Shown: positions 1 to 9,800 of the stretch, one piece after another
Layout: each line of letters starts with the position of its first letter
Position numbering within the stretch: the stretch's first letter is position 1
Source of the DNA: Niabella pedocola
GTDB taxonomy: Bacteria > Bacteroidota > Bacteroidia > Chitinophagales > Chitinophagaceae
Assembly: GCF_021044425.1 (NCBI RefSeq)
Contig: NZ_JAJNEC010000007.1
Coordinates: 682,001 to 746,000 of the forward strand
Direction: 5' to 3'
DNA: 64,000 nucleotides
Position numbers and translations under genes: made by a program
Notes under the pieces: generated by a model
Told to the model about the DNA's origin: nothing
The model's input: the letters and a program-made list of their open reading frames with translations, nothing else
The model's database searches: none

Positions 1-11
1 CGTATATCTTT

Positions 12-917
12 TCATTTTTCCTGTTCGTAGCTGGGTGGTATCCCGTCGGAACGTATCCGGGGTAGCGTTTCTTCGCGGATCTCCTGTTCCCTGATCCGGA
101 TCCACCCGTTTTTTTTATATGTAAATACGACGATCCGGTTAATGGCCGACCAGTCTGCACCCCGGATCACCACCGCCAATTCATCACCGGGCAGCCGGTT
201 CACATTTCCGATGTTTGCCCCATAATCCAGTCCGAGCACATAAAACTGACCCTGGTTCAATACCAGCGGGCGAAGCCCCGGAGCCACGAGCTGCAGCAGC
301 GGTTTTTTTCGAACAACGGCTGCGATAAGGCTGTCGTACTCCAGCATGGTATCCATCAGTATCGGTTGCCCATCTATGCTACTGGCAAAGCGCACACAAA
401 GCGTATCGGCTTGTCCGTCGCCATTGTAATCACCGATAATCCCCTGCGCTGATTCCGCCTCCCATACATCATCAATGCGATAAATGCCGTCCTGCTTTAC
501 AAGCCGGATATACCGGGCGTAAGACTCCCGGCTGCCGCTTTCGGTAAACTGGGCCGTTACCCATATGGTGCCTCCTCCGGCTGCAAAAAAACGGCAATTT
601 ACCGTTATATGGTTCCAATCCTGTAAAGGGATCAGAAAACCACCCGGAAGGTAGGATCGCCTGCTGGTGTAGCTCCTCCCCCACTTTGCCTCCAGCTCGG
701 CGGGGCTCATTCCATGATCAAATTCCGAATGTATCAGATCGCTTTTAAAACGGGCATAACGCCGGGTCGTCAACTGCTTCATGGTGACACGGCTCTCAAA
801 ATACAATTCCAAACGGGCCTGCAACCATGCCGCGGTCCGGATACCGGACTCCCTTTGTGCAAAAGCCCCTGTAAACAAAAGCAGACTGCATAAAACGAGT
901 AAGCTCGCCCTCTTCAT
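12..917 (-). CDS. Secreted protein of unknown function with one FG-GAP-like loop
   Basis: The 301-residue protein starts with a clear signal peptide (Lys-Arg, then a Leu-rich core, cleavage likely after AFAQ near residue 21), so it is exported to the periplasm or cell surface. The mature part has no lipobox Cys. Around residue 165 the stretch DYNGDGQADT resembles the Asp/Gly calcium-binding loop of FG-GAP or dockerin-like repeats, but only one copy is present. A second loop, LPGDELAV near residue 245, has a similar look. I do not recognise a catalytic motif or a named family. It is complete, with its stop codon at the window edge, and stands alone on this strand. Function unknown; I am confident only that it is a real exported protein. 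Confidence 0.75.
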   Translation of the reverse strand: MKRASLLVLCSLLLFTGAFAQRESGIRTAAWLQARLELYFESRVTMKQLTTRRYARFKSDLIHSEFDHGMSPAELEAKWGRSYTSRRSYLPGGFLIPLQDWNHITVNCRFFAAGGGTIWVTAQFTESGSRESYARYIRLVKQDGIYRIDDVWEAESAQGIIGDYNGDGQADTLCVRFASSIDGQPILMDTMLEYDSLIAAVVRKKPLLQLVAPGLRPLVLNQGQFYVLGLDYGANIGNVNRLPGDELAVVIRGADWSAINRIVVFTYKKNGWIRIREQEIREETLPRIRSDGIPPSYEQEK

Positions 918-1207
918 ATGTTCCGGTTTAACAGCATTTGTATTTAAAATTCAAGAAAGCATTTTCAACAGATGGGTAATACCATACAAAGATGTTGCCC
1001 CCATCGATTGAAATCCAAATAATTACATCCACAAACAGTCTACAAAACAAAAAACCAGGTGTCTACATTGCGTCTACAATAAAAAATATGGCCCAACAAA
1101 AAATTATCTTTACCACAGCTGAAACAACCGGTTCTACAGGATTATTACAGGAGCCCGCTGTATTAGAAGGAATTGGAACAACGTTGACGATCATTTTATT
1201 TAATAAT

Positions 1208-1729
1208 ATGGAAGAAACAATAAGCAACCTCTTTGCGGCTATTGAAGCTGCTACCCGCACTGCCTTTACGGAACTGATAAACCGGAGCGATAAGGAAAGG
1301 ATCTATTCATTTGCCCTTTACAGTGATGAAGATGCGGTTACGCTCTGCCCTGCAGCCAATACGCTGGAGTACCTGGAGAAAGCTGCCGATACAGACGCCC
1401 TTCCATATTATACCTTTGAACCGGTAGAATGGAAATACGAAATGGAAGGTGCGGCCGCTGCTTTTGATGCCATCAGCCGCCAGTTATGGCAGATAAACCA
1501 ACAGCAGGCGCAGCCCTTTGGAGAACAACTGCAGGAAATTTGCGTAGCCGTTTTACTGCGCTTGCGCAACGAGGGCTTTTTTGATACCATGGCCGGGCGT
1601 GAGGTATTCCTGCTGTACCATATAAGCGACTACGATTGGGCACCGGGAGTACCGGAAAAGATCGTAACGCAGTTAAATGATAACACTTACCGGCAGCAAT
1701 ACCTGAACTGGATACAGACATGGAACTGA
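1208..1729 (+). CDS. DUF4303 family protein
   Basis: A 173-residue cytosolic protein without signal peptide or membrane segment. The block YSFALYSDEDAVTLCPAANT near residues 35-55, followed by a Leu-Glu-rich helix, is the characteristic core of the DUF4303 family, and the length fits that family. The frame is open upstream to 992 with an internal ATG at 1088. I chose the ATG at 1208 because homology begins there (MEETISNLF) and an A/T-rich leader precedes it, as is usual in this phylum. DUF4303 proteins often occur alone or near polymorphic toxin and immunity genes, so an immunity-type role is possible. No toxin gene lies in the window, so this remains inference. Confidence 0.75.
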   Translation: MEETISNLFAAIEAATRTAFTELINRSDKERIYSFALYSDEDAVTLCPAANTLEYLEKAADTDALPYYTFEPVEWKYEMEGAAAAFDAISRQLWQINQQQAQPFGEQLQEICVAVLLRLRNEGFFDTMAGREVFLLYHISDYDWAPGVPEKIVTQLNDNTYRQQYLNWIQTWN

Positions 1730-2554
1730 CAAAAAAGAGGCCGGCACGCTGGCAACACGCTTTTTCCATCAGCGGACGGCATGAAGAATTCCCGTAGTTT
1801 GAGCAGGAGGAAATTACGCGTTCATACACCGATTAAATGCACAACAAAAGTTCTTTTCCTTATATCTATGCCGGTTTTCAGATTTTTGCTTCAAAGGAAC
1901 CCTGGAACCGGAGCAACTGAACTTCGCGCTAAAAAGCCATGCAGTAACTGCGGCCTGCGGTTCTGCCGTAGCATCGTCTTCACTTATGATTGCACCGCGT
2001 TTCCCGGCAGGGATCTGCGAACCGCAATCAACCGTTGGAGTGCAATTTCAGCCGCCCGGGTGACCGAGGTGTTATCATAGGTTGCAACGGCATTCAAAAT
2101 AATTCAGGGATGAGCTGCAGCATGTTCATTGCTTCGGAACAGGTATCTGCTTTATATCATTAAACAATTGAATGAAATAAAGGGGTGCTTAAAAGCGGCT
2201 CCGGCAATTATTTTTCATCAGGAACGATAAAGCTACCATGAAATTCTGTTCCCGGGTGTAAAACCCGGCATATTTTTTAAAAAACTACACATAAGTGGGG
2301 CAGCCGGTAGCGTTACAGATCCCTGTCGCATCTCCCGTGCCGGGAGGTCAGAGGAATCGCATTCAACCACTACACAAATGTGTAGAAATCACCAGTAAGA
2401 AAGCGGCTGTGTTTGTTTTCATAACCGGAACCGCTGTCCCGGTCTTTCTTTGTCTGCATTTTTAATTATCTTTCAGAATGGAAGCAGATCATACCGTACC
2501 CCATAATGGGACCAGCGTAATAATTGATTTTTTGATGACACAAAGACTGTACCC
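1730..2554. other. Long intergenic region with no convincing gene
   Basis: These 825 bases contain only one open frame of notable size (1781-2080, 99 codons). Its product is rich in Arg, Cys and Ser, has no recognisable motif, and is not preceded by a plausible start context, so I do not call it. The right end carries a short palindrome at 2370-2385 and a matching half-site near 2285. It probably serves as the regulatory region of the LuxR-type gene that follows. The middle may be decayed coding sequence, but I could not assign an ancestor. Confidence 0.5.
2370..2385. promoter_or_regulatory. Palindromic candidate operator upstream of the LuxR-type gene
   Basis: The 16-base sequence CTACACAAATGTGTAG is a perfect dyad (7-base arms, 2-base centre). 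A half-site CTACACA recurs about 85 bases upstream near 2285. Dyads of this size suit a dimeric HTH regulator. The location, about 170 bases before the LuxR-type start, suggests autoregulation or control by another factor. This is inferred only from symmetry and position. Confidence 0.35.
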
Positions 2555-3316
2555 ATGGGCATAGATGTGCAGGATTTTTTTAAGCCGATTCATTTTAACG
2601 AACATCTTGCAGAGGAAGATTATGAGAAAGTACGTCCCCTGATCGATTTTGCGAAATCGATCAGCCAGGTCACTTACCAGAGTGTGTACCTGGTAGACTA
2701 TTACAAGAGGGGCTTTATCTATGTATCCGACAATCCGATTTTTCTTTGTGGTAACACACCCCGGCAGGTACTGGAAGACGGGTTTCTGTATTACCTGAAA
2801 CATGTTCCGCAGGAAGACCTGGAACTGCTTTTAAAAATCAATGAAGCCGGCTTTGCATTTTTCGGCAATCTGTCGAAAGACGATCGTCTCAAGTTTTCCA
2901 TCTCTTATGATTTTCATCTTAAACAGCCCACGGGGAACCTGTTAATGATCAATCATAAATTAAAGCCATTGCTTTTAGACCAGCATGCCAATCCATGGAT
3001 CGCACTTTGCCTGGTATCCCTTTCCTCCCATACAACATCCGGCCATATCCGGTTTAAAAGTAAAGAACTGAAACAGGCCTTTGAATTCAATCTTGCAACG
3101 GATACCTGGGAAGCAATGCCCATCATCCAGTTAAACAAACGCGAGCGGGAGATCCTTATCTATTCCGTTCAGGGATTTACGATGGAGCAGATTGCATCCA
3201 AAATCTATGTAAGCATCGATACTGTAAAATTTCACAAGAAGAACTTATTCGCCAAACTGGGCGTGAAGAACATTACGGAGGCTACGGCGGCAGCTATTGA
3301 CCAGGCGTTGATTTAA
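2555..3316 (+). CDS. LuxR-family transcriptional regulator with N-terminal sensory region
   Basis: The 253-residue protein ends in a GerE/LuxR helix-turn-helix: from about residue 192 it reads LNKREREILIYSVQGFTMEQ, followed by IASKIYVSIDTVKFHKKNLFAK-type recognition helix residues and the conserved final Ala-rich helix. Residues 1-185 have an alternating alpha/beta pattern like the PAS-like sensor domains common in Bacteroidota LuxR proteins. There is no phosphoacceptor receiver domain, so it is probably not a two-component response regulator. The ATG at 2555 is the first in frame; a nearer upstream ATG at 2534 runs into a stop at once. It is a single gene with its own terminator. Target genes are unknown. 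Confidence 0.85.
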   Translation: MGIDVQDFFKPIHFNEHLAEEDYEKVRPLIDFAKSISQVTYQSVYLVDYYKRGFIYVSDNPIFLCGNTPRQVLEDGFLYYLKHVPQEDLELLLKINEAGFAFFGNLSKDDRLKFSISYDFHLKQPTGNLLMINHKLKPLLLDQHANPWIALCLVSLSSHTTSGHIRFKSKELKQAFEFNLATDTWEAMPIIQLNKREREILIYSVQGFTMEQIASKIYVSIDTVKFHKKNLFAKLGVKNITEATAAAIDQALI

Positions 3317-3393
3317 GTGTGCCATCGCCCCCGCCCCTTCTCAACAGCACCTGATGCGGCAATTTGATTTATTAAATAAATGGGCTAAATAAA

Positions 3394-3417
3394 AAGGCTG
3401 TCCCGGGAGACAGCCTT
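3394..3417. terminator. Terminator between convergent genes
   Basis: A 9-bp perfect stem (AAGGCTGTC with GACAGCCTT) with a 6-base loop sits between the LuxR-type gene and the minus-strand uptake locus. A-rich sequence lies on its left and TT/TATA on its right, so it can serve both strands. Confidence 0.7.
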
Positions 3418-3441
3418 ATATAAATCAGATAAACGATCATG

Positions 3442-4440
3442 TTAATCGCCGATGCGCCCGGTAATGCAGACATTGCCGCTTGCATCTACCGCGTATACTT
3501 CCACACTGTTTGCAGTCATCGACTTTATCAGCAGATAGTCTGTTTTCAGAAAATTAATCGTTGCATTCGGTCCGTTCAAGAAATAGTCTGCCGGTGTTAA
3601 TGCAGTAGTGGGCTGCCAGTAGATCAAACCATCGCCTACCACCGTATTTACATCCAGCGGCACAGCATTGGCCGGAATCGGGAAGGTCGTATAAAATTCA
3701 ATCACGATCGGATTGAGGGTCGGATACGTCCGTGTAATGGGTGTATTGGATTTTACCACATTAAGGCTGCCTCCCCATGAATAAAATCCGGTACGGCTTC
3801 TGATGGAATCAGTAGCAAAACTGGCTTTCAGCCGCACTTCCAGATCTCTTCCAAAAAGGGAGGTTTGAGTAAAGATATTGCCGGTATTGCCCGGTGCATT
3901 GAGCAGGTCGAGTGCCCATTTCATTTTATCGGAACTGGCACGGAACAGCTTCATGATGGCCCCTCCCTCCGACTGGTAAATATTCCCTTTGCGGAAAGGC
4001 TGAATGGTGATCGAATCCGCCGTTACATCCAGTACTTTAAAGAAGAAATCCGTAATGGCTGTATTTGCCGCGGTATATGTTTGCGAGATATATGAAAACG
4101 TGGAGAAGGATAACAACGGCACTCCGGTACTTGCAGACAATACAAACTTGGAACTTTGTTTATCTTTTGAAAACAGGGTCCGGGTAGTTACATCCCCGGT
4201 TAATGTATCAAACTTTAATAACACCGGCATGGCGGTCCTTACATTCGCATTCAATCCCTGAACCATCATCACCCAGCCTTGCGTGGTATCATGCAACGCC
4301 TTTTTGAGATTGCTCTGAAGCGCTGCGATCCGTTCTTTCGAAACTGTTCCATCCAGCGGTAAGTCGCTTTTCTGGCAGGATCCGAATCCCAGCACCAGCA
4401 GCAACGCAAAGGCTCCCAATAGTATATTCTTTCTTTTCAT
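3442..4440 (-). CDS. DUF4302-like outer-membrane lipoprotein of the SusCD locus
   Basis: The 332-residue protein has a lipoprotein signal peptide with the lipobox Cys at residue 22 (LGFGSC). The mature part opens with a predicted helix, then a Trp-Val/Met block (TTQGWVMMVQG near residue 53) and the pattern PVLLKFDTLTGDVTTRT. This fits the DUF4302 family of surface lipoproteins usually encoded last in SusCD operons that also carry a HExxH lipoprotein. It is the sixth gene of the minus-strand run, 19 bases after the metallopeptidase, and the shared terminator follows it. The molecular role is unknown; it probably binds cargo or assists the SusCD transporter at the cell surface. Confidence 0.7.
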   Translation of the reverse strand: MKRKNILLGAFALLLVLGFGSCQKSDLPLDGTVSKERIAALQSNLKKALHDTTQGWVMMVQGLNANVRTAMPVLLKFDTLTGDVTTRTLFSKDKQSSKFVLSASTGVPLLSFSTFSYISQTYTAANTAITDFFFKVLDVTADSITIQPFRKGNIYQSEGGAIMKLFRASSDKMKWALDLLNAPGNTGNIFTQTSLFGRDLEVRLKASFATDSIRSRTGFYSWGGSLNVVKSNTPITRTYPTLNPIVIEFYTTFPIPANAVPLDVNTVVGDGLIYWQPTTALTPADYFLNGPNATINFLKTDYLLIKSMTANSVEVYAVDASGNVCITGRIGD

Positions 4441-4459
4441 TACGTTCTTTTAATAATTT

Positions 4460-5338
4460 TTATTGAAGTGCAATGGCCGCAGAATCCAGGTAAACTTTCA
4501 TCTGGTGCAGATCCATACCCATGTCCAGGTATTTTTTGTAGATCATATCATACTTGGTACGCAGTTTGGCATTTTTGGCTACGATCTTCATAATGGAATC
4601 TTTTGAAAAACGCAGACAGGCTTCCACCGTTGTAGCAAAATCCTCCTCCGGCGCATAGCCGCCGTAGTTCCTGAAAAAACCATCCAATTGCGCCTGTGCA
4701 TCCGTTCTGCTGGCATACCCGGGTGTACCATAGTAGTCGCCCCGGGAAACACGGTCATATTCATACCCTCTACCATATTTATGATCCATCTGGTGGGCAT
4801 GCTCATGGAAAAGGATACACATATGCTCGCGGACCATATTCCGTACGGTACCGATGGCCGCTCCAAAATTCATATTGTCCACGGCCCCCATACCCAGTCG
4901 GTAAAACTGGCCATTTAAGCCTGCGCCGGCTGCCCCGCCGGAAGAGATGCTGTTAAATTTAATGGCACTTCCCACTACCAGGAATTCGATGGGTTTTTGC
5001 TCTGCCCAGAATTTGGGGAAGCGCTGCTTCAATGGTCCCAGCCACATTTTCCGTACCACGGTATTGGTATATGCCAGGGCCTGGCTATAGGATGTAGGCG
5101 TAAAGAATGTAGTAGGATCAATGATACGGGGGGTAAACTGGTAAAACACCTTTACCCCATAATCCCTTTGCACCGTATCAATAATGGAATCCAGCGGATT
5201 TTTAACGGTCGATTTAATTTCTTCCAGGTAATCCACAGGGGCCTCCCGCTCCAGCGCGCGCTCCTTCTTACAGCTGAAGGTCAATATCAGCGCCGTGCTC
5301 ATTAAAAACAAAAGCGGCCCGTAATATACTTTTTTCAT
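4460..5338 (-). CDS. Zinc metallohydrolase lipoprotein associated with SusCD import
   Basis: A 292-residue lipoprotein (lipobox Cys at 23, LTFSC). The zinc motif HEHAH sits at residues 178-182, within FHEHAHQMDHKYG, and an acidic Glu/Asp-rich helix follows as in gluzincin-like peptidases. The family is known as the substrate-import-associated zinc metallohydrolase lipoprotein, found beside SusC/SusD genes, where it is presumed to process a peptide or protein ligand before uptake. It lies between susD (36 bases away) and the DUF4302-like gene (19 bases), so all are very likely co-transcribed. Peptidase activity is inferred from the motif; the substrate is unknown. Confidence 0.85.
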   Translation of the reverse strand: MKKVYYGPLLFLMSTALILTFSCKKERALEREAPVDYLEEIKSTVKNPLDSIIDTVQRDYGVKVFYQFTPRIIDPTTFFTPTSYSQALAYTNTVVRKMWLGPLKQRFPKFWAEQKPIEFLVVGSAIKFNSISSGGAAGAGLNGQFYRLGMGAVDNMNFGAAIGTVRNMVREHMCILFHEHAHQMDHKYGRGYEYDRVSRGDYYGTPGYASRTDAQAQLDGFFRNYGGYAPEEDFATTVEACLRFSKDSIMKIVAKNAKLRTKYDMIYKKYLDMGMDLHQMKVYLDSAAIALQ

Positions 5339-5373
5339 AATGCGATGTATTATATGATTCAGATAATCGTTGT

Positions 5374-6816
5374 TTAGCGTGGGTTTAATTGAATACCCGG
5401 GTTTCCAAGCTGCTCGGTAAGCGGAATCTGCAGTGCCTTTTTCAGATCGGTTGCGTCAAGCTTTGCGGCCACCGGCAATCCCCGTCCCAATACATGCTCC
5501 ACCGGAATGTTCAGGCGTTTCACATCAAACCAGCGGAACCCCTCGTTTAACAATTCTTTTCTTCGCTCATCCATAACCAGTTTCAAAAGCGTTTCCCTGG
5601 TATAATCGCTTTCCTGCAGCGGCGCATAGTTGGTATACCGGGTACTGCGTAAGGCATTGACATCTGCCAATGCATCACTAACGGTACCACCGTCGCTTCT
5701 TAACACGGCTTCCGCCCGGTTCAGCAACACCTCTTCAGTGGTGAAATAAGCGGCCCGTACAAAACTATTCGGGTTGTTCGGCTGCGTATTATATTTGGTG
5801 CACACCGCCTGGTTATCGATCACCGTACCTACGCTGATCAGGATGCTGGCCCTGCGGTCAACGGACGTATACATTTTCCGTACGGAATCCGAGGGAAAGA
5901 ACCCACAAAGGGTATAGCCGGTGGGGGTCAGAAAGGTAAGTCCTCCCGCATATACGCTCATCAGGATGTTCGGATGCGTAGGAGGATCCATAAACATGGT
6001 TGCATAATACTCCCGGTTAAACTGGCTCATCAGTGCAAGGTCGGCCTGCAGATTCCGGGTAATACGGCCTTTTTCTGCTATGACTGCATCCGCATATTTC
6101 ACCGCCTCATTCCATTCGCCCTTGTAAAGCTTTACGCGCGCCATAAACGCATTGGCCGCTGCCAGGGAAAAGTGGTAAGGATTTTTTGAAACCGCATTGC
6201 CGCCTTTTTTCAGCTGCGCAATTCCTTCAACACCGTCCTTTTCAACCTGGTCATATACTTCCTTAATTGTGTTGCGTTTTACGAGTGCTTTATTTTCCTG
6301 GCTTACTGCAGTAATAATGCCTACACCCAGGTCCTTGTCGGCGGTAGCTGCATTATAGTGCTGTCCAAAAAGATTTACCAGCATGAAATGACAGTAAGCA
6401 CGCAACATCAGGGCCTCTCCCATTACCGCTGCTTTCTCCTGCTCTGTTCCACGCTCGGAGCCCATCACCCCTTCGATCACAAGATTGGTACGGTAAATTT
6501 TTGCGTAAAATTCGTTATAGGCATTTTCCGGACCGGTTGAAGGAATGTTCTGCGGATAATCATCCTTGTACAAATACATCGGCAAAAAGCGGTCGTTGAT
6601 TGAAGCCTGTGCCAGGGTGGCATAGTACTGGTAATCGTCCGTTAATATATCGGTAAACATTTCATGGCGCAGCGGATACGCATCGGTTAATACCTGCGCA
6701 AATTGCTCCGTGAGTACCGGCCTTACCCTGTTATCGTAAGGCGTGTCCAGGAAACGCTTACACCCTGCAGAAAAAAGCAATGCCAATAATAAAATATAAG
6801 TAAATCTGGATTTCAT
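5374..6816 (-). CDS. SusD/RagB-family substrate-binding lipoprotein
   Basis: The 480-residue protein has a lipobox Cys at residue 19 (LLFSAGC) followed by KRFLDTPYDNR, a typical SusD N-terminus. Helical TPR-like segments follow (for example MLRAYCHFMLVNLFGQHYN), and the C-terminal part has the family pattern LLKLVMDERRKELLNEGFRW and FDVKRLN. It forms the surface lid that captures substrate over the SusC barrel. It starts 20 bases after susC and is followed by the metallopeptidase gene, all on the same strand. At 480 residues it is on the short side for the family. No glycoside hydrolase is encoded nearby, so the ligand need not be a glycan. Confidence 0.95.
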   Translation of the reverse strand: MKSRFTYILLLALLFSAGCKRFLDTPYDNRVRPVLTEQFAQVLTDAYPLRHEMFTDILTDDYQYYATLAQASINDRFLPMYLYKDDYPQNIPSTGPENAYNEFYAKIYRTNLVIEGVMGSERGTEQEKAAVMGEALMLRAYCHFMLVNLFGQHYNAATADKDLGVGIITAVSQENKALVKRNTIKEVYDQVEKDGVEGIAQLKKGGNAVSKNPYHFSLAAANAFMARVKLYKGEWNEAVKYADAVIAEKGRITRNLQADLALMSQFNREYYATMFMDPPTHPNILMSVYAGGLTFLTPTGYTLCGFFPSDSVRKMYTSVDRRASILISVGTVIDNQAVCTKYNTQPNNPNSFVRAAYFTTEEVLLNRAEAVLRSDGGTVSDALADVNALRSTRYTNYAPLQESDYTRETLLKLVMDERRKELLNEGFRWFDVKRLNIPVEHVLGRGLPVAAKLDATDLKKALQIPLTEQLGNPGIQLNPR

Positions 6817-6836
6817 ATTTTCTCTTATTAAATAGT

Positions 6837-9800
6837 CTAAAATTGCGCTAAGATTCTTAAGGAATAACTTTTAGGATTTGGCAGCGCCACACCCGTGATC
6901 AGGCTTTCCGGATCGATTCCACGCAGTTTTTTATCGGCCCAGAAATAGATATTGTTCGCGGATGCAAGGAAGCGCAGGCTTTTTACCACATGCGTACGGT
7001 TCAATACTTTTGGATTCACATCGTACGAAAGCATTACCTCACTCAGTCTTAATAAATCGGCCTTGGCCACCATTACAGTACTCCGGTTATAGGCAAACTC
7101 ATTCAAGGAACCTGCGGAACCCAGATAAGCAGATTGCACATTGGAAACCAATCCGGGGATATTGGTGATCAGCTCATCACCGGAGGATCTCCAGCGGGCA
7201 TCGATATCCTGGGCCACCGCCTGCGCATCTGCGTAGGTACGCTGTACCATAGGATTTCTGAATACCTTATTGCCATAACTATATGTAAAGAAGATCCGGA
7301 GCTCGAAAGGTCCATATCCAAAGGTATTGGCGAAAGAACCGGTTGTGGTGGGCTCTCTTGGTCCCATATAAGAAACCAGCGAATCATTGGTAAGCGAGGA
7401 TACGATCATGTTTACAGAACGGCCGGTATTGCCAATGCCAAAGGTTGGCTGCCCCGAAGCATCCAGTCCTGCGAAATTATACGCATACAATCCATATAGT
7501 GGTTTACCAATTACGCCATAGCCCGTAGGCTTGGTAACGTTCACCAACAGCGGCGATTGTAACACTCCGTCGATCATGGTATTTTTCACATAGCCGTAAA
7601 TAAGCGTGGTACCCCAACGCAGCTTGGAATTGTTCAACCAGTTGATTGCATTAAATGTCAGATCCACACCCTGATTCTTCATCGAAGCCCAGTTAATGGC
7701 CTTGCTGGCAAAGCCTTCCTCAAAAGGCATGCTGCTGGGCGCCACCAGGTTCATATTTTTACGGGTATAGTATTCAGCCACCACGTTATAGCGTTTCAGG
7801 AACGACACATCCAGTCCCACGTTTGTAACGTAATCCTTTTCCCAGGCCAGGTTGTACAATTCGGGAGAATAGATGCGCAGACCAATCTGGCTGTTTATAT
7901 CATCGATCCGAACGGCATTTACAAATTGACCATTCAGCATCGGGGAAGTATTGTAGGCATTTCCTCTTAACGCATAACTTGCCCGCAGGGTAGCATGATC
8001 GAAGATACGGCCCAGGTTGGTATTGGTAAAGAAGGCTTCCCGGTCAATATTCCAGGACACACCCACATTATAATTGGGCAGGAAACGGGAACGGGTAAGG
8101 GTTCCAAAAATATTGCTGCCGTCCGAACGGCCCATCAGATCCAGGTTATACCGGTTCTTTAACGTATACTGGATATTTAAAAAACCGCCAACGGCCCTTT
8201 CGTTTACATAGGCTTCTTTGTAATAACGTTGATCGTTCAGGATTGCGTATTTCATTGCCAGCTGTGTTGGAGAAATGATCTTTCCTCCGTAATACAAGTA
8301 TCCATAAGCCCGGGTACTGTCGCTGGTATAATTGTTGGAACGGATTTCCATACCACCAAAGAAGGTTACGCGATGATCTTCATGAAAGCGTTTTACATAA
8401 TTCAACGTGGCCCTGCCATATAATTCCATGCCGCGGCTGCTATACCGGTCCAGCAAACCACCGCGGGGAAGAATCGTCTCCGGAATCGACAAAGGATCCG
8501 TGGGATCTTTAAACAGGTAGGGGTTTGCAGTTCTTACCGGATCGGGATAGGTAGTACGATAGGTAGCTGCCACATTGGAATATTCGGTCATTACGTGGCT
8601 GATTTCTGCAATATTCTTTCTTGCCGACATCAGTACTTCAAACGTAAGGTCCTTGGTAAATTTATAAGTGGGCTTTACCGTAATCGCCACACCCTGCGCA
8701 TTCACCTTGGTGAAATTTTCGTTCAACTCATCCAGGATATTAAACGGCGCATAATTTCTGCGGTAATATTTGTAACTGCCATCTTCATTGTAAGGCGTCA
8801 TTGCCCGGCTGGTGTTGATGGCATAAAGGGTGGGGTTCAATTCAAAAGGGCGGGATACCTCACCGTTGGGCTCTGTACTATTATAAGTACCGGGTGCCAT
8901 CTGGTTCCTGAAGTTGGCCGCCAGATCCACATCCAGGTCCAGCTTACTCGTAAGGTTGATAATGGTACGCAGATCCGTTGTATACCGCTTCAAATTATAG
9001 CCGATGGAGGCACCGTTATCTCCGGCATAACTTCCCGACAGATAATAGGTAGCTTTTCCGCCGCCACCCGATAAGGAAAGCGAATGTTCCTGCGTGATGT
9101 TATTCTTGAACAACACATCAAACCAGTCGGTATTCCGGTAGGCAGCATCATTTACTTCTTTATTGAACTGGTCTTTACTGATCAGGTTCTCGGCATACCG
9201 GAAATACGGATCAGTGAAGGCGCCCGTTGAGGTAGGATAGTTTAAAACAGAAAGATACCCGTAGTTATAAAGGTCCCGTGCCAGGTCTATCTGCTGCTTG
9301 GAGTTCATCAGGTTAAAGCGGGTAATATCCGGCTTCAAACCCACGCTCAGCGCAGAGCTCAGGCTTATATTCATTGCATCCTTTGTTCCTTTTTTCGTTG
9401 TAATGGAAATGATCCCGTTAGCCGCCCGGGTACCATAAAGGGCGGTAGCTGAACCATCCTTAAGAATGGAGATATCTTCGATATCATTGGCGTTTAATCC
9501 AGCGATCACAGAACTCAGCAGGCTGGCCGGATCACCGGAATACAGCTGGTTTACACTTACATTGGCCGGTGCGCTGATAGGCACTCCATTCAATACATAC
9601 AAGGGTTCCTGGTTGGCACTGATGGAGGCATTCCCGTGGATCCGGATCTTGGGCGTAGCACCAAACGTGCCCGAAGGACTTGAAACACTTACCCCCGCAG
9701 CAGCGCCCTGGAGCATCTTGGATACATCCATATACCCCGACCGGTTGATCAGGTTTTTATCCACCTGGCTTACAGACCCCGTAAACCGGCGTTTGTCAAT

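Noticed and set aside
1781..2080. 99-codon open frame in the gene-free region
   Set aside because: No motif, Arg/Cys-rich composition, poor start context; looks like chance or decayed sequence.
8595..9074. 159-codon plus-strand frame inside susC
   Set aside because: It is antisense to a strongly conserved SusC barrel region and has no motif of its own.
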